In this document: positions 1 through 6,965 of the stretch, in pieces
Layout: each line of letters starts with the position of its first letter
How positions within the stretch are numbered: the first letter of the stretch is position 1
Source of the DNA: Chloroflexota bacterium
Lineage (GTDB): Bacteria; Chloroflexota; Anaerolineae; Promineifilales; Promineifilaceae
Assembly (NCBI GenBank): GCA_008501785.1
Contig: QQUD01000213.1
Coordinates: 1 to 8,195, forward strand
Length of the DNA: 8,195 bases
Direction: 5' to 3'
Position numbers and translations under genes: made by a program
The notes under the pieces: model-generated
Told to the model about the DNA's origin: nothing
The model's database searches: none
Seen by the model: the letters and a program-made list of their open reading frames with translations, nothing else

Positions 1-52
1 CCTGGTCATTATTGTTGAGGGCAACGCCTTTCCACCCTGTGGTGGTTGAAAT
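1..52 (-). pseudogene. Continuation of the secreted protein beyond the in-frame TAA
   Basis: Reading through the TAA at 53-55 without any shift gives ISTTTGWKGVALNNNDQ up to the window edge. A GW(K/R)G turn followed by an N/D-rich stretch is what I would expect after the NGAAW strand in CBM9-like secreted proteins, where the domain then continues with a further strand. This suggests that the upstream and downstream pieces were one gene and that TAA replaced a sense codon. The gene continues beyond the left edge, so its full length is not visible. Confidence 0.5.
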
Positions 53-538
53 TTATGCTGAATTTGAAACCCATGCTGCGCCATTCCAATTGTTAACAGT
101 TTGAAAATTTTCAGTTGGTTCGTGGTAATCTTTTAATTGTGAGGAGAATTGATAAGCATTGGTTGTTGGTGATACACCGCGATTACCATCGGCTTGTAAG
201 TACAGGGTAACTGTGTCCCAATTTTTAAACTCTGACGCGGTTGGAGTCGTATCATACCAAAGCCATTGATCGAATATGTGAAAAGTAAAATGAAGACTGT
301 CTTGGTAGTATGCAATACGGCCGTTTACATGATTATTCATCCCATCTACTTGCCCAAACCAAATAACTGCTGGCAGATATTCACGACCTTCCAGATATGG
401 CATGTTGATTTGCCTTGTGGGGGATGCAGTTTGATTGGTTATTGGTTTTGCCTGAGCAATCGCAGTAATGAACACAACCCCACAGCAAAGTAGGCAAAGC
501 AGCAAATGAAATCTTGATATTTTGGGACGATATAGCAT
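53..538 (-). CDS. Secreted CBM9/DOMON-like domain protein, apparently truncated by a stop
   Basis: A 161-residue product begins with a clear signal peptide: basic start (MLYRPKISRF), hydrophobic core at about residues 11-27, and an AQA cleavage site near residue 30, so export is expected. Residues 55-131 have the alternating beta-strand look of CBM9/DOMON-like sandwich domains: VIWFGQVD, a strand with GRIAYYQDSLHF, FDQWLWYD, and WDTVTLYLQADGN. These domains bind sugars or occur in large extracellular proteins; the ligand here is unknown. I chose ATG at 536-538 because an AAAGAG-like element lies just upstream; a TTG at 560-562 would add 8 residues but has no ribosome binding site. The domain ends abruptly at TAA 53-55, while the same frame stays open with family-like sequence to the edge, so this is probably a broken longer gene. 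Secretion is fairly certain; the family call is from memory of sequence style. Confidence 0.6.
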   Translation of the reverse strand: MLYRPKISRFHLLLCLLCCGVVFITAIAQAKPITNQTASPTRQINMPYLEGREYLPAVIWFGQVDGMNNHVNGRIAYYQDSLHFTFHIFDQWLWYDTTPTASEFKNWDTVTLYLQADGNRGVSPTTNAYQFSSQLKDYHEPTENFQTVNNWNGAAWVSNSA

Positions 539-757
539 AAAAGACTCTTTATTTTGATCCAAATGTTTGTTAGTAGGTAACCCATTGCAAAATTTTTCAA
601 TTTAAGACATGCAAAGCTTGAATTGGATTTAGGACACCCCGGCACATTATCCATTGATAGTCATTAATTTATGTGCAAAGATGTACATGCGAGATGTATC
701 TGGCTTTACATGAGATTAGAAGAATTGGTTCCACTTTATAGAAAATTCAAAGGCAAC

Positions 758-790
758 AAAAAACGCTCTGTTCGCGTGAAGAACAAAGCG
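758..790 (-). terminator. Rho-independent terminator-like hairpin on the minus strand
   Basis: Arms CGCTCTGTTC (764-773) and GAACAAAGCG (781-790) pair over 10 bp with one mismatch around a 7-nt loop. Read on the minus strand, the stem is followed by six T (A-run 758-763), the classical intrinsic terminator layout. On the plus strand no T-run follows, so it has one direction. No minus-strand gene precedes it, so it would end an RNA started in 791-1041 or act as an attenuator before the secreted protein gene. Confidence 0.45.
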
Positions 791-994
791 GACTATAGTT
801 TAAAAAGCTCAACAGGTAAATAGGAAATAAGCGTCAGTACTAAGGGTTTAGGAGTAGGGAGGTATAGATTTATAGAGATTTTGCTGTAAGACTATCGGTA
901 AGCTTGAATTGATAACTTTGTTTCAGACTACGAAATGGTGTTTGTATTCTGCAAAACGATACTTCTAACTTGTAGTAAACATGTGATCGCGAAT

Positions 995-1023
995 TTTATA
1001 TTTTTATTAATTAGATTTGACAA
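995..1023 (-). promoter_or_regulatory. Sigma70-like promoter on the minus strand
   Basis: On the minus strand TTGTCA (1023-1018) and TATAAA (1000-995) are separated by exactly 17 nt, each matching the sigma70 consensus at five of six positions. Transcription would start near 988 and run toward the hairpin at 758-790 and the secreted protein gene. The region is very AT-rich, so a chance match is possible. Confidence 0.35.
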
Positions 1024-1041
1024 AGATGTAATGTAAATATT

Positions 1042-2262
1042 ATGAACATTCTATTTGTTGTTCCATATGTGCCTAGTTTAGTAAGGGTACGGCCGTATAA
1101 TTTAATTCGTTCTCTGGCAGATCGTGGACATCAAGTGACTGTTTTCACGGTTTGGGTAAATGAACAAGAGCAAGAGCTAATTGAACAGCTGCGCCAATTT
1201 GTTTATGAAGTGAAAGCCCTGCCTATGCCAGCTTGGCGATCCTTATTGAACTGTTTACCAGCCCTTTTATCTGGCGATCCATTGCAGACCAGTTATTCTT
1301 GGGACGCCAATTTGTTGTCACACTTAAATGGCAACACCTCTTATGATGTTGTCCATGTCGAGCATTTGCGTGGCGCACGTTATGGGTTGCAGTTAAAAGA
1401 GAATACCAATTTACCCGTGGTTTGGGATAGTGTTGATTGTATTTCACACTTGTTTAAACAGGCGGCCGCCAAGAGTAATGATTTAAAAAGCCGTATTCGA
1501 AGTATGTTTGAGCTGAAACGTACAGAAAAATATGAAGGAATGCTTTTAGATAAGTTTAATCATATCTTGGTTACTTCACCTATTGATAAGAAGGCATTGC
1601 TGTCGCTGAAACCAGATGGTAAACATACAGCACCTATCTCAGTTATCCCGAATGGTGTTGATACGGATGCTTTTAGACCGGATACAACAATAGAACCGGA
1701 CCCAGCTACTATCGTTATCTCCGGTAAGATGAGTTACCATGCAAATATATCAATGGTCATGCATTTGTTTCATGACATTATGCCGCATGTGTGGGCAGAA
1801 CGGGATGATGCGCAGTTGTTTATTGTAGGAAAAGATCCCACACGAGAAATTCAGGCACTAGCATCACATCCAATGGTTACTGTGACTGGGACGGTGCCGG
1901 AAATACGGCCGTATCTTTGTCAAGCTACGCTTGCTGTGACGCCAATAACCTATGGGGCTGGCATTCAAAACAAAGTACTTGAAGCAATGGCCTGTGGGAC
2001 GCCAGTCGTTACCACACCCCGAGCTGTATCTGCAATCAATATTGTCCCTGAACGTGACTTGCTTGTTGCTGATACAGCTGAAACATTTGCAAATGCAATT
2101 GTTTCTTTACTGAATGATTCAAATTACCGGCGTCAATTGGGTGATGCTGGACGCACTTACATCGAAAACCATCATCTTTGGACCACGAGTGCTGAAAGAC
2201 TGGAAAACATATACGAAAGTGTTCTCCTCCAGTCTGGTGAACCCCAATATAGTAATAATTAA
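1042..2262 (+). CDS. GT4-family (GT-B fold) glycosyltransferase
   Basis: This 406-residue protein has the two-domain GT-B layout of family 4 glycosyltransferases, which transfer a sugar from an activated donor to a growing glycan at the inner face of the membrane. The N-terminal Rossmann half starts MNILFVVPYVPS and has the glycine-type helix RSLADRGHQVTVFT (23-36) and YDVVHVEH (101-108). The C-terminal donor half shows VIPNGVD (201-207), SGKMSYHANI (227-236), LFIVGKDP (259-266), and GAGIQNKVLEAMACGTPVV (305-323). In the usual EX7E pair only the second glutamate (E314) is evident; the first position lies in a glycine-rich stretch, as in a subgroup of exopolysaccharide transferases. It begins a plus-strand run of heptose and Wzc genes with short gaps. 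No Shine-Dalgarno sequence precedes the ATG, but the N-terminal strand fixes this start. Donor and acceptor cannot be deduced. Confidence 0.9.
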   Translation: MNILFVVPYVPSLVRVRPYNLIRSLADRGHQVTVFTVWVNEQEQELIEQLRQFVYEVKALPMPAWRSLLNCLPALLSGDPLQTSYSWDANLLSHLNGNTSYDVVHVEHLRGARYGLQLKENTNLPVVWDSVDCISHLFKQAAAKSNDLKSRIRSMFELKRTEKYEGMLLDKFNHILVTSPIDKKALLSLKPDGKHTAPISVIPNGVDTDAFRPDTTIEPDPATIVISGKMSYHANISMVMHLFHDIMPHVWAERDDAQLFIVGKDPTREIQALASHPMVTVTGTVPEIRPYLCQATLAVTPITYGAGIQNKVLEAMACGTPVVTTPRAVSAINIVPERDLLVADTAETFANAIVSLLNDSNYRRQLGDAGRTYIENHHLWTTSAERLENIYESVLLQSGEPQYSNN

Positions 2263-2310
2263 AATCTGTTATTGCAGTGTAATGCGCAAACCAGATTTTT
2301 CATAAATGAT

Positions 2311-2315
2311 AAAGG
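2311..2315 (+). promoter_or_regulatory. Ribosome binding site deciding the heptose kinase start
   Basis: AAAGG lies 7 nt before ATG 2323. It favours this start over the upstream TTG at 2272, which has no such element and would add 17 residues outside the conserved fold. Confidence 0.6.
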
Positions 2316-2322
2316 CAAGACA

Positions 2323-3300
2323 ATGATTATTATCCAGACACCTTTGCGTGTTAGTTTGTTTGGCGGAGGTACTGATTTTCCTTCTTACTATCGAGAACAT
2401 GGGGGTTGTGTATTAACATCTGCTGTTGACAAATATATTTTTGTCACAATAAAAAAACGTTTTGATGATAAATTGCGAATCGGCTATACCAAAACCGAAA
2501 TGGTTGATAGTGTTGATGAAATTAAGCATGAGCTGATTCGAGAGGCATTGCGGAAAACTGGCATAACGAAGGGTATAGAAATCACAACAATGGGTGATAT
2601 TCCTTCTCAAGGGTCAGGGCTTGGGTCTTCAAGCACAGTGACGGTTGGATCTTTGCACGCCATGTATACGCTGTTAAGAACACCTGCATTAACAGAGCAA
2701 TTGGCACAAGAAGCTTGTGAAATTGAGCGAGAGATTCTTGGCAAACCCATCGGCATTCAAGATCAATATATTGCTGCATATGGTGGTTTGCGCTTTATGG
2801 AATTTAATGAGTCTGGCGAAGTTGTTAGTGAAAAACTAAAAACATCTGAAAGAACACTTCACCAGTTAAGTGACAATTTGCTGCTGTTTTTTACAGGTGT
2901 TACAAGAAAAGCTGACAATATTTTGGTTGAACAAAAACAGAATATTGGAGACCGCACTACAATTCTTGGTGAGATGAAAGATATTGCACATACTGCACGT
3001 GCTGAAATCGAAGCGGGTAAAGTAGATTCTGTTGGCGAGTTGTTGCACGCTAGTTGGGAATTGAAAAAGCAATTGGCGACTCAAATCAGTAATCCAGCTT
3101 TGGATGATATGTACAAAACTGCAAGGCGTTCTGGGGCACTTGGTGGCAAAATTTCCGGTGCCGGTGGGGGCGGATTTTTATTGTTATATTGCCCAAACGG
3201 TAGTCAGGAAAAAGTTCGTGAGGCATTAAATGATTTCCAGGAATATCGTTTTGCGTTAGGTCAGGACGGATCAAAAATCATTTTTGATTATCAACGATAA
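2323..3300 (+). CDS. hddA: D-glycero-D-manno-heptose 7-phosphate kinase (GHMP family)
   Basis: A 325-residue GHMP kinase, close to the usual length of HddA. HddA phosphorylates D-glycero-alpha-D-manno-heptose 7-phosphate at C1 with ATP, giving the 1,7-bisphosphate on the route to GDP-heptose. Motif 1 is [12 protein letters not shown] (7-18), the ATP-binding loop is GSGLGSSST (97-105), and the C-terminal motif 3 is [17 protein letters not shown] (274-290). [13 protein letters not shown] (143-155) is also typical of the HddA branch. The start at 2323 makes motif 1 begin immediately after MIIIQT, as in relatives. It follows the glycosyltransferase by 60 bp and precedes a GmhA-like isomerase by 36 bp, the pathway context expected for HddA. 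A different sugar-1-kinase specificity such as fucose kinase is possible but less likely given the neighbouring gmhA and gmhB genes. Confidence 0.88.
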   Translation: MIIIQTPLRVSLFGGGTDFPSYYREHGGCVLTSAVDKYIFVTIKKRFDDKLRIGYTKTEMVDSVDEIKHELIREALRKTGITKGIEITTMGDIPSQGSGLGSSSTVTVGSLHAMYTLLRTPALTEQLAQEACEIEREILGKPIGIQDQYIAAYGGLRFMEFNESGEVVSEKLKTSERTLHQLSDNLLLFFTGVTRKADNILVEQKQNIGDRTTILGEMKDIAHTARAEIEAGKVDSVGELLHASWELKKQLATQISNPALDDMYKTARRSGALGGKISGAGGGGFLLLYCPNGSQEKVREALNDFQEYRFALGQDGSKIIFDYQR

Positions 3301-3336
3301 AGAATAAAATTTAGTATACTCATAATGTGGTGAAGT

Positions 3337-3894
3337 ATGAATCCAGTGAAATTTTATATAACAGACTTAATTGAAACTTTAAATCAGCTTGATGAAATTC
3401 CCATACAACAAGCGATTGCGACATTGCATGAAGCCCGATTGGGAGGGCAGCGCATTTTTATTATGGGAAATGGGGGTAGCGCTTCTACTGCCTCTCATTT
3501 TGTTTGCGATTTAGCTAAGAATACCCGGAAATCTAGCATATCAGATTTTAAGGTAATCGGATTGGCTGATAATATGGCTATTTTTTCGGCCTATGCTAAT
3601 GATGAAGGGTATGAAAACGTATTTGCCAAACAGCTTGCCAGCCTCGTAGCACCAGGTGATGTTGTTATTGGTATATCAGCAAGCGGCAATTCTCCCAATG
3701 TTTTAAATGCAATAGCGGTTGCAAAACAATCAAAGGCAATTTCTATTGGATTTACCGGATTTGACTCTGGAAAATTGGGAGGGATGGTTGATATTCATTT
3801 ACATGTTCCTAGCGATTGTATTGAACATGTAGAGGATATTCATCTAATGCTTGAGCATTTAATAACAAAGGCATTAAAAGAAGCTGCTGTTTAG
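3337..3894 (+). CDS. gmhA: SIS-domain sedoheptulose 7-phosphate isomerase
   Basis: At 185 residues it has the length of phosphoheptose isomerases, which convert sedoheptulose 7-phosphate to D-glycero-D-manno-heptose 7-phosphate in the cytoplasm, the first step of the heptose route. The SIS phosphosugar loop is [12 protein letters not shown] (44-55), the second loop is ISASGNSPN (113-121), and the C-terminal helix is [11 protein letters not shown] (164-174). By alignment from memory with E. coli GmhA, H54 and H174 correspond to zinc ligands H61 and H180, while D58 replaces E65 and E166 replaces Q172. This variant pattern fits the GmhA group of exopolysaccharide clusters rather than the LPS enzyme. 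It lies 36 bp after the kinase and 48 bp before the Wzc-like gene, so co-transcription is likely. Substrate assignment rests on family and context. Confidence 0.87.
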   Translation: MNPVKFYITDLIETLNQLDEIPIQQAIATLHEARLGGQRIFIMGNGGSASTASHFVCDLAKNTRKSSISDFKVIGLADNMAIFSAYANDEGYENVFAKQLASLVAPGDVVIGISASGNSPNVLNAIAVAKQSKAISIGFTGFDSGKLGGMVDIHLHVPSDCIEHVEDIHLMLEHLITKALKEAAV

Positions 3895-3930
3895 TTGATT
3901 AGCGTTTAGACTCTTATGAGTTTTTTAGAT

Positions 3931-3935
3931 AAGGA
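3931..3935 (+). promoter_or_regulatory. Ribosome binding site of the Wzc-like gene
   Basis: AAGGA sits 7 nt before ATG 3943. Just upstream, 3908-3926 holds a weak 6-bp hairpin with one G-T pair, followed by only a short T-run; this might reduce but is unlikely to stop transcription from the genes before it. Confidence 0.6.
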
Positions 3936-3942
3936 TCAGTAG

Positions 3943-5616
3943 ATGGAAATTCGAGACTATATTGCTCCTATATTAAAATGGTGGTGGTTAATAGCATTAT
4001 CAACCATGATTGCGGGCGGTGCTAGCTTTTTTGCAACGCGTCAGCAACCACTTAAATATCAATCCTCGGCTACATTGGCTGTTGGTAGTGCGTTGGAGCA
4101 GTTGAACCCGTCCGGTAGTGATTTGTTTTTAACTCAGCAGCTTGCAAGCTTCTATGTGGACATGTCTGGACGTACATCGGTGCGGCAAGACACGATGGAT
4201 GCATTGGGGTTGGAATGGTTGCCAGAGATTTATGTGCAAAGTGTAGATAATTTGATCGATATTATTGTTATTGATACAGACCCACAACGGGCACAGGCGG
4301 TTGCTGCCGAGTTGACTCGACAAATTATTTTACGAAGCCCGAGCGGTCAACAGCGAGATATTGATCGTCAGGCATTCATCAACAGACAGCTTGACAATTA
4401 TCAAACTGCAATTATGGAAGGTCAAGCTGCAATTGAAGAGAAACAAAAAGAACTGTCAACATTGACAAGTGCCAGAGAAATTTCTCTTTTGCAGGTAGAG
4501 ATAAACGAGCTTGCAGGGAGTTTATATGACTTGGAAACCAATTATGCTGATTTGCTTTCTAGCACACAACAAGGGGCCACGAATGCTATTTCTGTCATTG
4601 AACCGGCGACATTCCCAAGCTGGCCGATTGAATCAAGTAATACGATAACTGTTGTTATGGCGGCGGCGATTGGTTTGGTTTTGGCAGGCTCGGCTGCCTA
4701 TATATTAGAATATTTGGATAACTCAATTGGCACAACTGAGCGATTAAGCAAAGTGACGAGTCTTCCTGTATTAGCCGGTATTGCTGAGCTAAAGGAAGAT
4801 GATTCAAAACTGATTACGATTGCGAAGCCATTATCACCTACGGCCGAGGCTTATCGGATGGTGAGAACGGCCGTTCAGTTTTCAAACGTTGAAGATGATC
4901 GAGAAATCAAGAGTTTGCTGGTCGTTAGTGCTACACCAGGTGAGGGAAAGAGTACAACGGCGTCGAATCTTTCTGTTGTGTTGGCCCAAGCTGGTTACAA
5001 TGTGTTGCTCATTGATGCTGACCTGCGCCGCCCAACCCAACATCAAATTTTTGAGATGTCTAATAAACGTGGCTTGACGAGTATGCTCTTGCAAATGAAT
5101 TCTCGTAATAGTGATGAAGAAATCTTTAAATTAATTGAGGATACGATACAGGCGGCTCCTGCTGAACGGCTTAACTTATTGACTTGTGGCCCAATTCCAC
5201 CAAACCCTGCTGAATTGCTTGGTTCTGCGAAGATGCTGAGATTATTGAAACTGGTTGATGATCGTTTTGATTTTGTAATATTAGACAGCCCACCACTCTT
5301 ATCAGTTTCTGAAGGCTTGATTCTCAGTCGTCGGGTTGATGGTGTGATTTTGGTTGCCCGAACCTCGGCCAGGAGGAATCAGATTAACCAGGCTGTTGTG
5401 AAACTTAAAGAGATCAATGCAAATTTGATTGGGTCTGTACTGAACTCGGTTAAGACTCGCAGTGCAGGTTATAGCACGCTTCAATATTATCGTGAACCGT
5501 ATGAAGCTGATTTGTCTGATCATTTAGATGCAGAGGATGATGGTGAAGAAGGACAGAGTGCTAACGGTGAAGCACGCACTAAAATAGCTTCAAGCCGAAT
5601 TGCAGGGCTGCTTTAA
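3943..5616 (+). CDS. Wzc-like polysaccharide co-polymerase fused to a BY tyrosine kinase
   Basis: A 557-residue inner-membrane protein joins a Wzz-type chain-length domain to a bacterial tyrosine kinase; such proteins control polymer length and export of capsule or exopolysaccharide. Two membrane helices (about 11-31 and 234-255) enclose an outer domain of about 200 residues with a probable coiled coil (about 138-208). The proline motif PATFPSWP (221-228) precedes the second helix. The kinase has the oligomerisation motif EX2RX2R (E302, R305, R308), Walker A TPGEGKST (331-338), Walker A' LLIDADLRRP (355-364) and Walker B FVILDSPP (444-451). Autophosphorylation tyrosines are probably Y510, Y515, Y516 and Y520. 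It is shorter than E. coli Wzc (about 720 residues) because the outer domain is small. An acidic tail of about 37 residues follows the tyrosines, which usually lie at the very end. No Wza, Wzx or Wzy is visible in the window. Confidence 0.92.
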   Translation: MEIRDYIAPILKWWWLIALSTMIAGGASFFATRQQPLKYQSSATLAVGSALEQLNPSGSDLFLTQQLASFYVDMSGRTSVRQDTMDALGLEWLPEIYVQSVDNLIDIIVIDTDPQRAQAVAAELTRQIILRSPSGQQRDIDRQAFINRQLDNYQTAIMEGQAAIEEKQKELSTLTSAREISLLQVEINELAGSLYDLETNYADLLSSTQQGATNAISVIEPATFPSWPIESSNTITVVMAAAIGLVLAGSAAYILEYLDNSIGTTERLSKVTSLPVLAGIAELKEDDSKLITIAKPLSPTAEAYRMVRTAVQFSNVEDDREIKSLLVVSATPGEGKSTTASNLSVVLAQAGYNVLLIDADLRRPTQHQIFEMSNKRGLTSMLLQMNSRNSDEEIFKLIEDTIQAAPAERLNLLTCGPIPPNPAELLGSAKMLRLLKLVDDRFDFVILDSPPLLSVSEGLILSRRVDGVILVARTSARRNQINQAVVKLKEINANLIGSVLNSVKTRSAGYSTLQYYREPYEADLSDHLDAEDDGEEGQSANGEARTKIASSRIAGLL

Positions 5617-5619
5617 AGA

Positions 5620-5667
5620 AACTGCTTTTAGATTTGCAGTTAAAAGTTCTCAACTTTTCGTCTAAAA
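5620..5667. terminator. Hairpin cluster between convergent genes, possible bidirectional terminator
   Basis: Three overlapping inverted repeats fill the gap between the converging genes: AACTGC (5620-5625) with GCAGTT (5636-5641), AAAAGTT (5642-5648) with AACTTTT (5652-5658), and TTTTAGA (5626-5632) with TCTAAAA (5661-5667). The second has A-runs and T-runs on opposite sides, so it could work on either strand, but its GC core is weak. The last repeat overlaps the stop codon of the minus-strand gene. Confidence 0.45.
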
Positions 5668-6213
5668 ATAAAAACCTTCAACAAACGCCGATAGATTTTT
5701 ATAGATTGGAAATGGAGCAGATTGAGTTGCTGTAGGCAATTTAATCTGCTCTTTGCCTCTCCCAGTTAATAAGATTATTGAATGCTGTACACCAGCCGCT
5801 CTCCCGGCCTGTAAGTCTGTTAATGCGTCGCCAACCATGATAGAACGAGATAGATCAATGTGATGCTCTTCTGCTGCTTGAAGTAACATGCCGGGTTGAG
5901 GTTTGCGGCAGGGGGTGTTGTCGCCAGGGGCAGCGGGGCATATGTAGGCTCCGTCAATACGGCCGTTTTCCCCCACTACTCTTTCTATCACCCGATTGTT
6001 GATTGAAACGGCCGTTTCTAGCGAAATAATGCCGCGTCCCACAGCCGATTGATTTGTCACCATAATAATTTTATACGGAAGTTTACTGAGTCGCGCCATT
6101 GCGGTGAGCGCCTGCGGAAAGAATTCAACATCTTCCCAGGAACGCACGTAATTGGCGCGATTTTCTATTATCACGCCATCTCGATCAAGAAAAATTGCTG
6201 GTGTTAATGTCAT
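5662..6213 (-). CDS. gmhB: HAD phosphatase, D-glycero-D-manno-heptose 1,7-bisphosphate 7-phosphatase type
   Basis: This 183-residue HAD-IIIA protein has the length and motifs of GmhB, which removes the C7 phosphate of heptose 1,7-bisphosphate. Motif I is FLDRDGVI with D10 and D12; the HisB-N/GmhB residues ENRANYV follow; motif II is VTNQS (52-56); K104 in CRKPQPGML is motif III; and GDALTD (128-133) supplies the motif IV acids. GmhB usually binds zinc through a Cys-X-His and a Cys-X-Cys pair before the motif III lysine. Here only C92 and C102 remain: the histidine position is alanine, the second pair has lost one Cys, and the loop is short, so zinc binding is doubtful. It is convergent to the operon holding gmhA and hddA and starts 3 nt after the SRAP stop without its own Shine-Dalgarno sequence, which suggests translational coupling. 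A related HAD specificity cannot be excluded. Confidence 0.82.
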   Translation of the reverse strand: MTLTPAIFLDRDGVIIENRANYVRSWEDVEFFPQALTAMARLSKLPYKIIMVTNQSAVGRGIISLETAVSINNRVIERVVGENGRIDGAYICPAAPGDNTPCRKPQPGMLLQAAEEHHIDLSRSIMVGDALTDLQAGRAAGVQHSIILLTGRGKEQIKLPTATQSAPFPIYKNLSAFVEGFYF

Positions 6214-6216
6214 AGG

Positions 6217-6897
6217 TTAGTTTAAGGGTTGAATGCATTGGGGTGCATCATTGATGGGTCTGTTAACAAAGGTGCTGACTGGGTGGGCGGCCATTTTTTC
6301 GGAGGGAAACGGCCGTATCAAATGCAACCCTTGTTCGGGACAATCACCTGGGTCCAGCCACATATCAAAATCTTCTCGCTCTAAAATGACCGGCATCCGA
6401 TTGTGAATCGGAGCCATGAGTTCATTGGGAGTGGTTGTGATAATCGTACATGTTTGTAGGGCATCCCCATCGGGGCTACGCCACATCTCCCATAAGCCTG
6501 CGAGCGCAAATGGTGCGCCATTTGCTTGATGAATGTACATGGGCTGTTTGCGGCTGCTTAGCTTTTGCCATTCATAAAATCCATCTGCGGGGATGATACA
6601 GCGACGGCGCTTAAACGCAGCCCGAAAAGATGGTTTTTCAGCCACCGTTTCACCGCGCGCATTAATCATGCGCGACCCCATTTTTATATCTTTTGCCCAA
6701 GAAGGAATCAAACCCCATTGGAAAAAGGTTAGTTCTCGTTTTTTGTTGGGATTGAGCCGAATAGCAGCAACTGGTTGGGTGGGGGCCACGTTGTATCGTG
6801 GCACGGAAGGAGGTAAAGCTGTAAGCGTTTCAGGCGCTACACCAAATTCATCGATAAGCGTTTCTGTATCACTAATTAACGCAAAACGACCACACAT
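6217..6897 (-). CDS. SRAP domain protein (HMCES/YedK type), abasic-site crosslinking
   Basis: A 226-residue single-domain SRAP protein. The family forms a covalent thiazolidine link between its N-terminal cysteine and abasic sites in single-stranded DNA, protecting them during replication. The product begins MCGRF; removal of Met exposes the reactive Cys2. Other active-site residues are visible by family alignment: N79 in INARGETV (78-85), E109 in PADGFYEW (103-110), and H165 in PIHNRMPVIL (163-172). The typical NVAPTQ (36-41) and WGLIPSWAKD (61-70) are present. The frame is open upstream to 7002, but those 35 extra residues would bury Cys2, and AAGGA lies 7 nt before this ATG, so the start at 6897 is firm. 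It probably shares a transcript with the small zinc protein before it and the heptose phosphatase after it; no link to heptose chemistry is apparent. Confidence 0.95.
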   Translation of the reverse strand: MCGRFALISDTETLIDEFGVAPETLTALPPSVPRYNVAPTQPVAAIRLNPNKKRELTFFQWGLIPSWAKDIKMGSRMINARGETVAEKPSFRAAFKRRRCIIPADGFYEWQKLSSRKQPMYIHQANGAPFALAGLWEMWRSPDGDALQTCTIITTTPNELMAPIHNRMPVILEREDFDMWLDPGDCPEQGLHLIRPFPSEKMAAHPVSTFVNRPINDAPQCIQPLN

Positions 6898-6904
6898 GAG
6901 TTCA

Positions 6905-6909
6905 TCCTT
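6905..6909 (-). promoter_or_regulatory. Ribosome binding site deciding the SRAP start
   Basis: AAGGA on the minus strand lies 7 nt before ATG 6897. It supports initiation exactly at MCGRF, which the catalytic role of Cys2 demands. Confidence 0.7.
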
Positions 6910-6965
6910 GTAGATATGAAAACTGCCAAACTTGCTTAAATGTGAGTCGTCCGCATGGCAGCTTT

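Larger units (their letters stand above)
539..1041. other. Gene-free spacer of about 500 bp between divergent genes
   Basis: No convincing coding region is visible on either strand; the short frames here have no ribosome binding site or recognisable motif. The spacer is AT-rich and separates the minus-strand secreted protein from the plus-strand polysaccharide genes. It contains a minus-strand promoter-like pair (995-1023), a minus-strand terminator-like hairpin (758-790), and a 12-bp direct repeat AAGCTTGAATTG at 614-625 and 900-911. No good sigma70 promoter for the plus-strand operon was found: TTGACA at 1017-1022 is too close to the ATG at 1042 to serve it. Confidence 0.6.

Noticed and set aside
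614..911. 12-bp direct repeat AAGCTTGAATTG flanking 625-900
   Set aside because: Short, AT-rich and without any mobile gene or inverted ends between the copies; chance similarity is plausible.
1017..1043. TTGACA with TATTAT as a plus-strand promoter for the glycosyltransferase
   Set aside because: The spacing is only 15 nt and the -10 would overlap the start codon, so transcription would begin inside the gene.
3908..3926. Terminator between gmhA and the Wzc-like gene
   Set aside because: The stem is 6 bp with one G-T pair and only three T remain after it; too weak to call.
6593..6913. Plus-strand 106-codon open frame opposite the SRAP gene
   Set aside because: It is the shadow of a well-supported conserved gene on the other strand.
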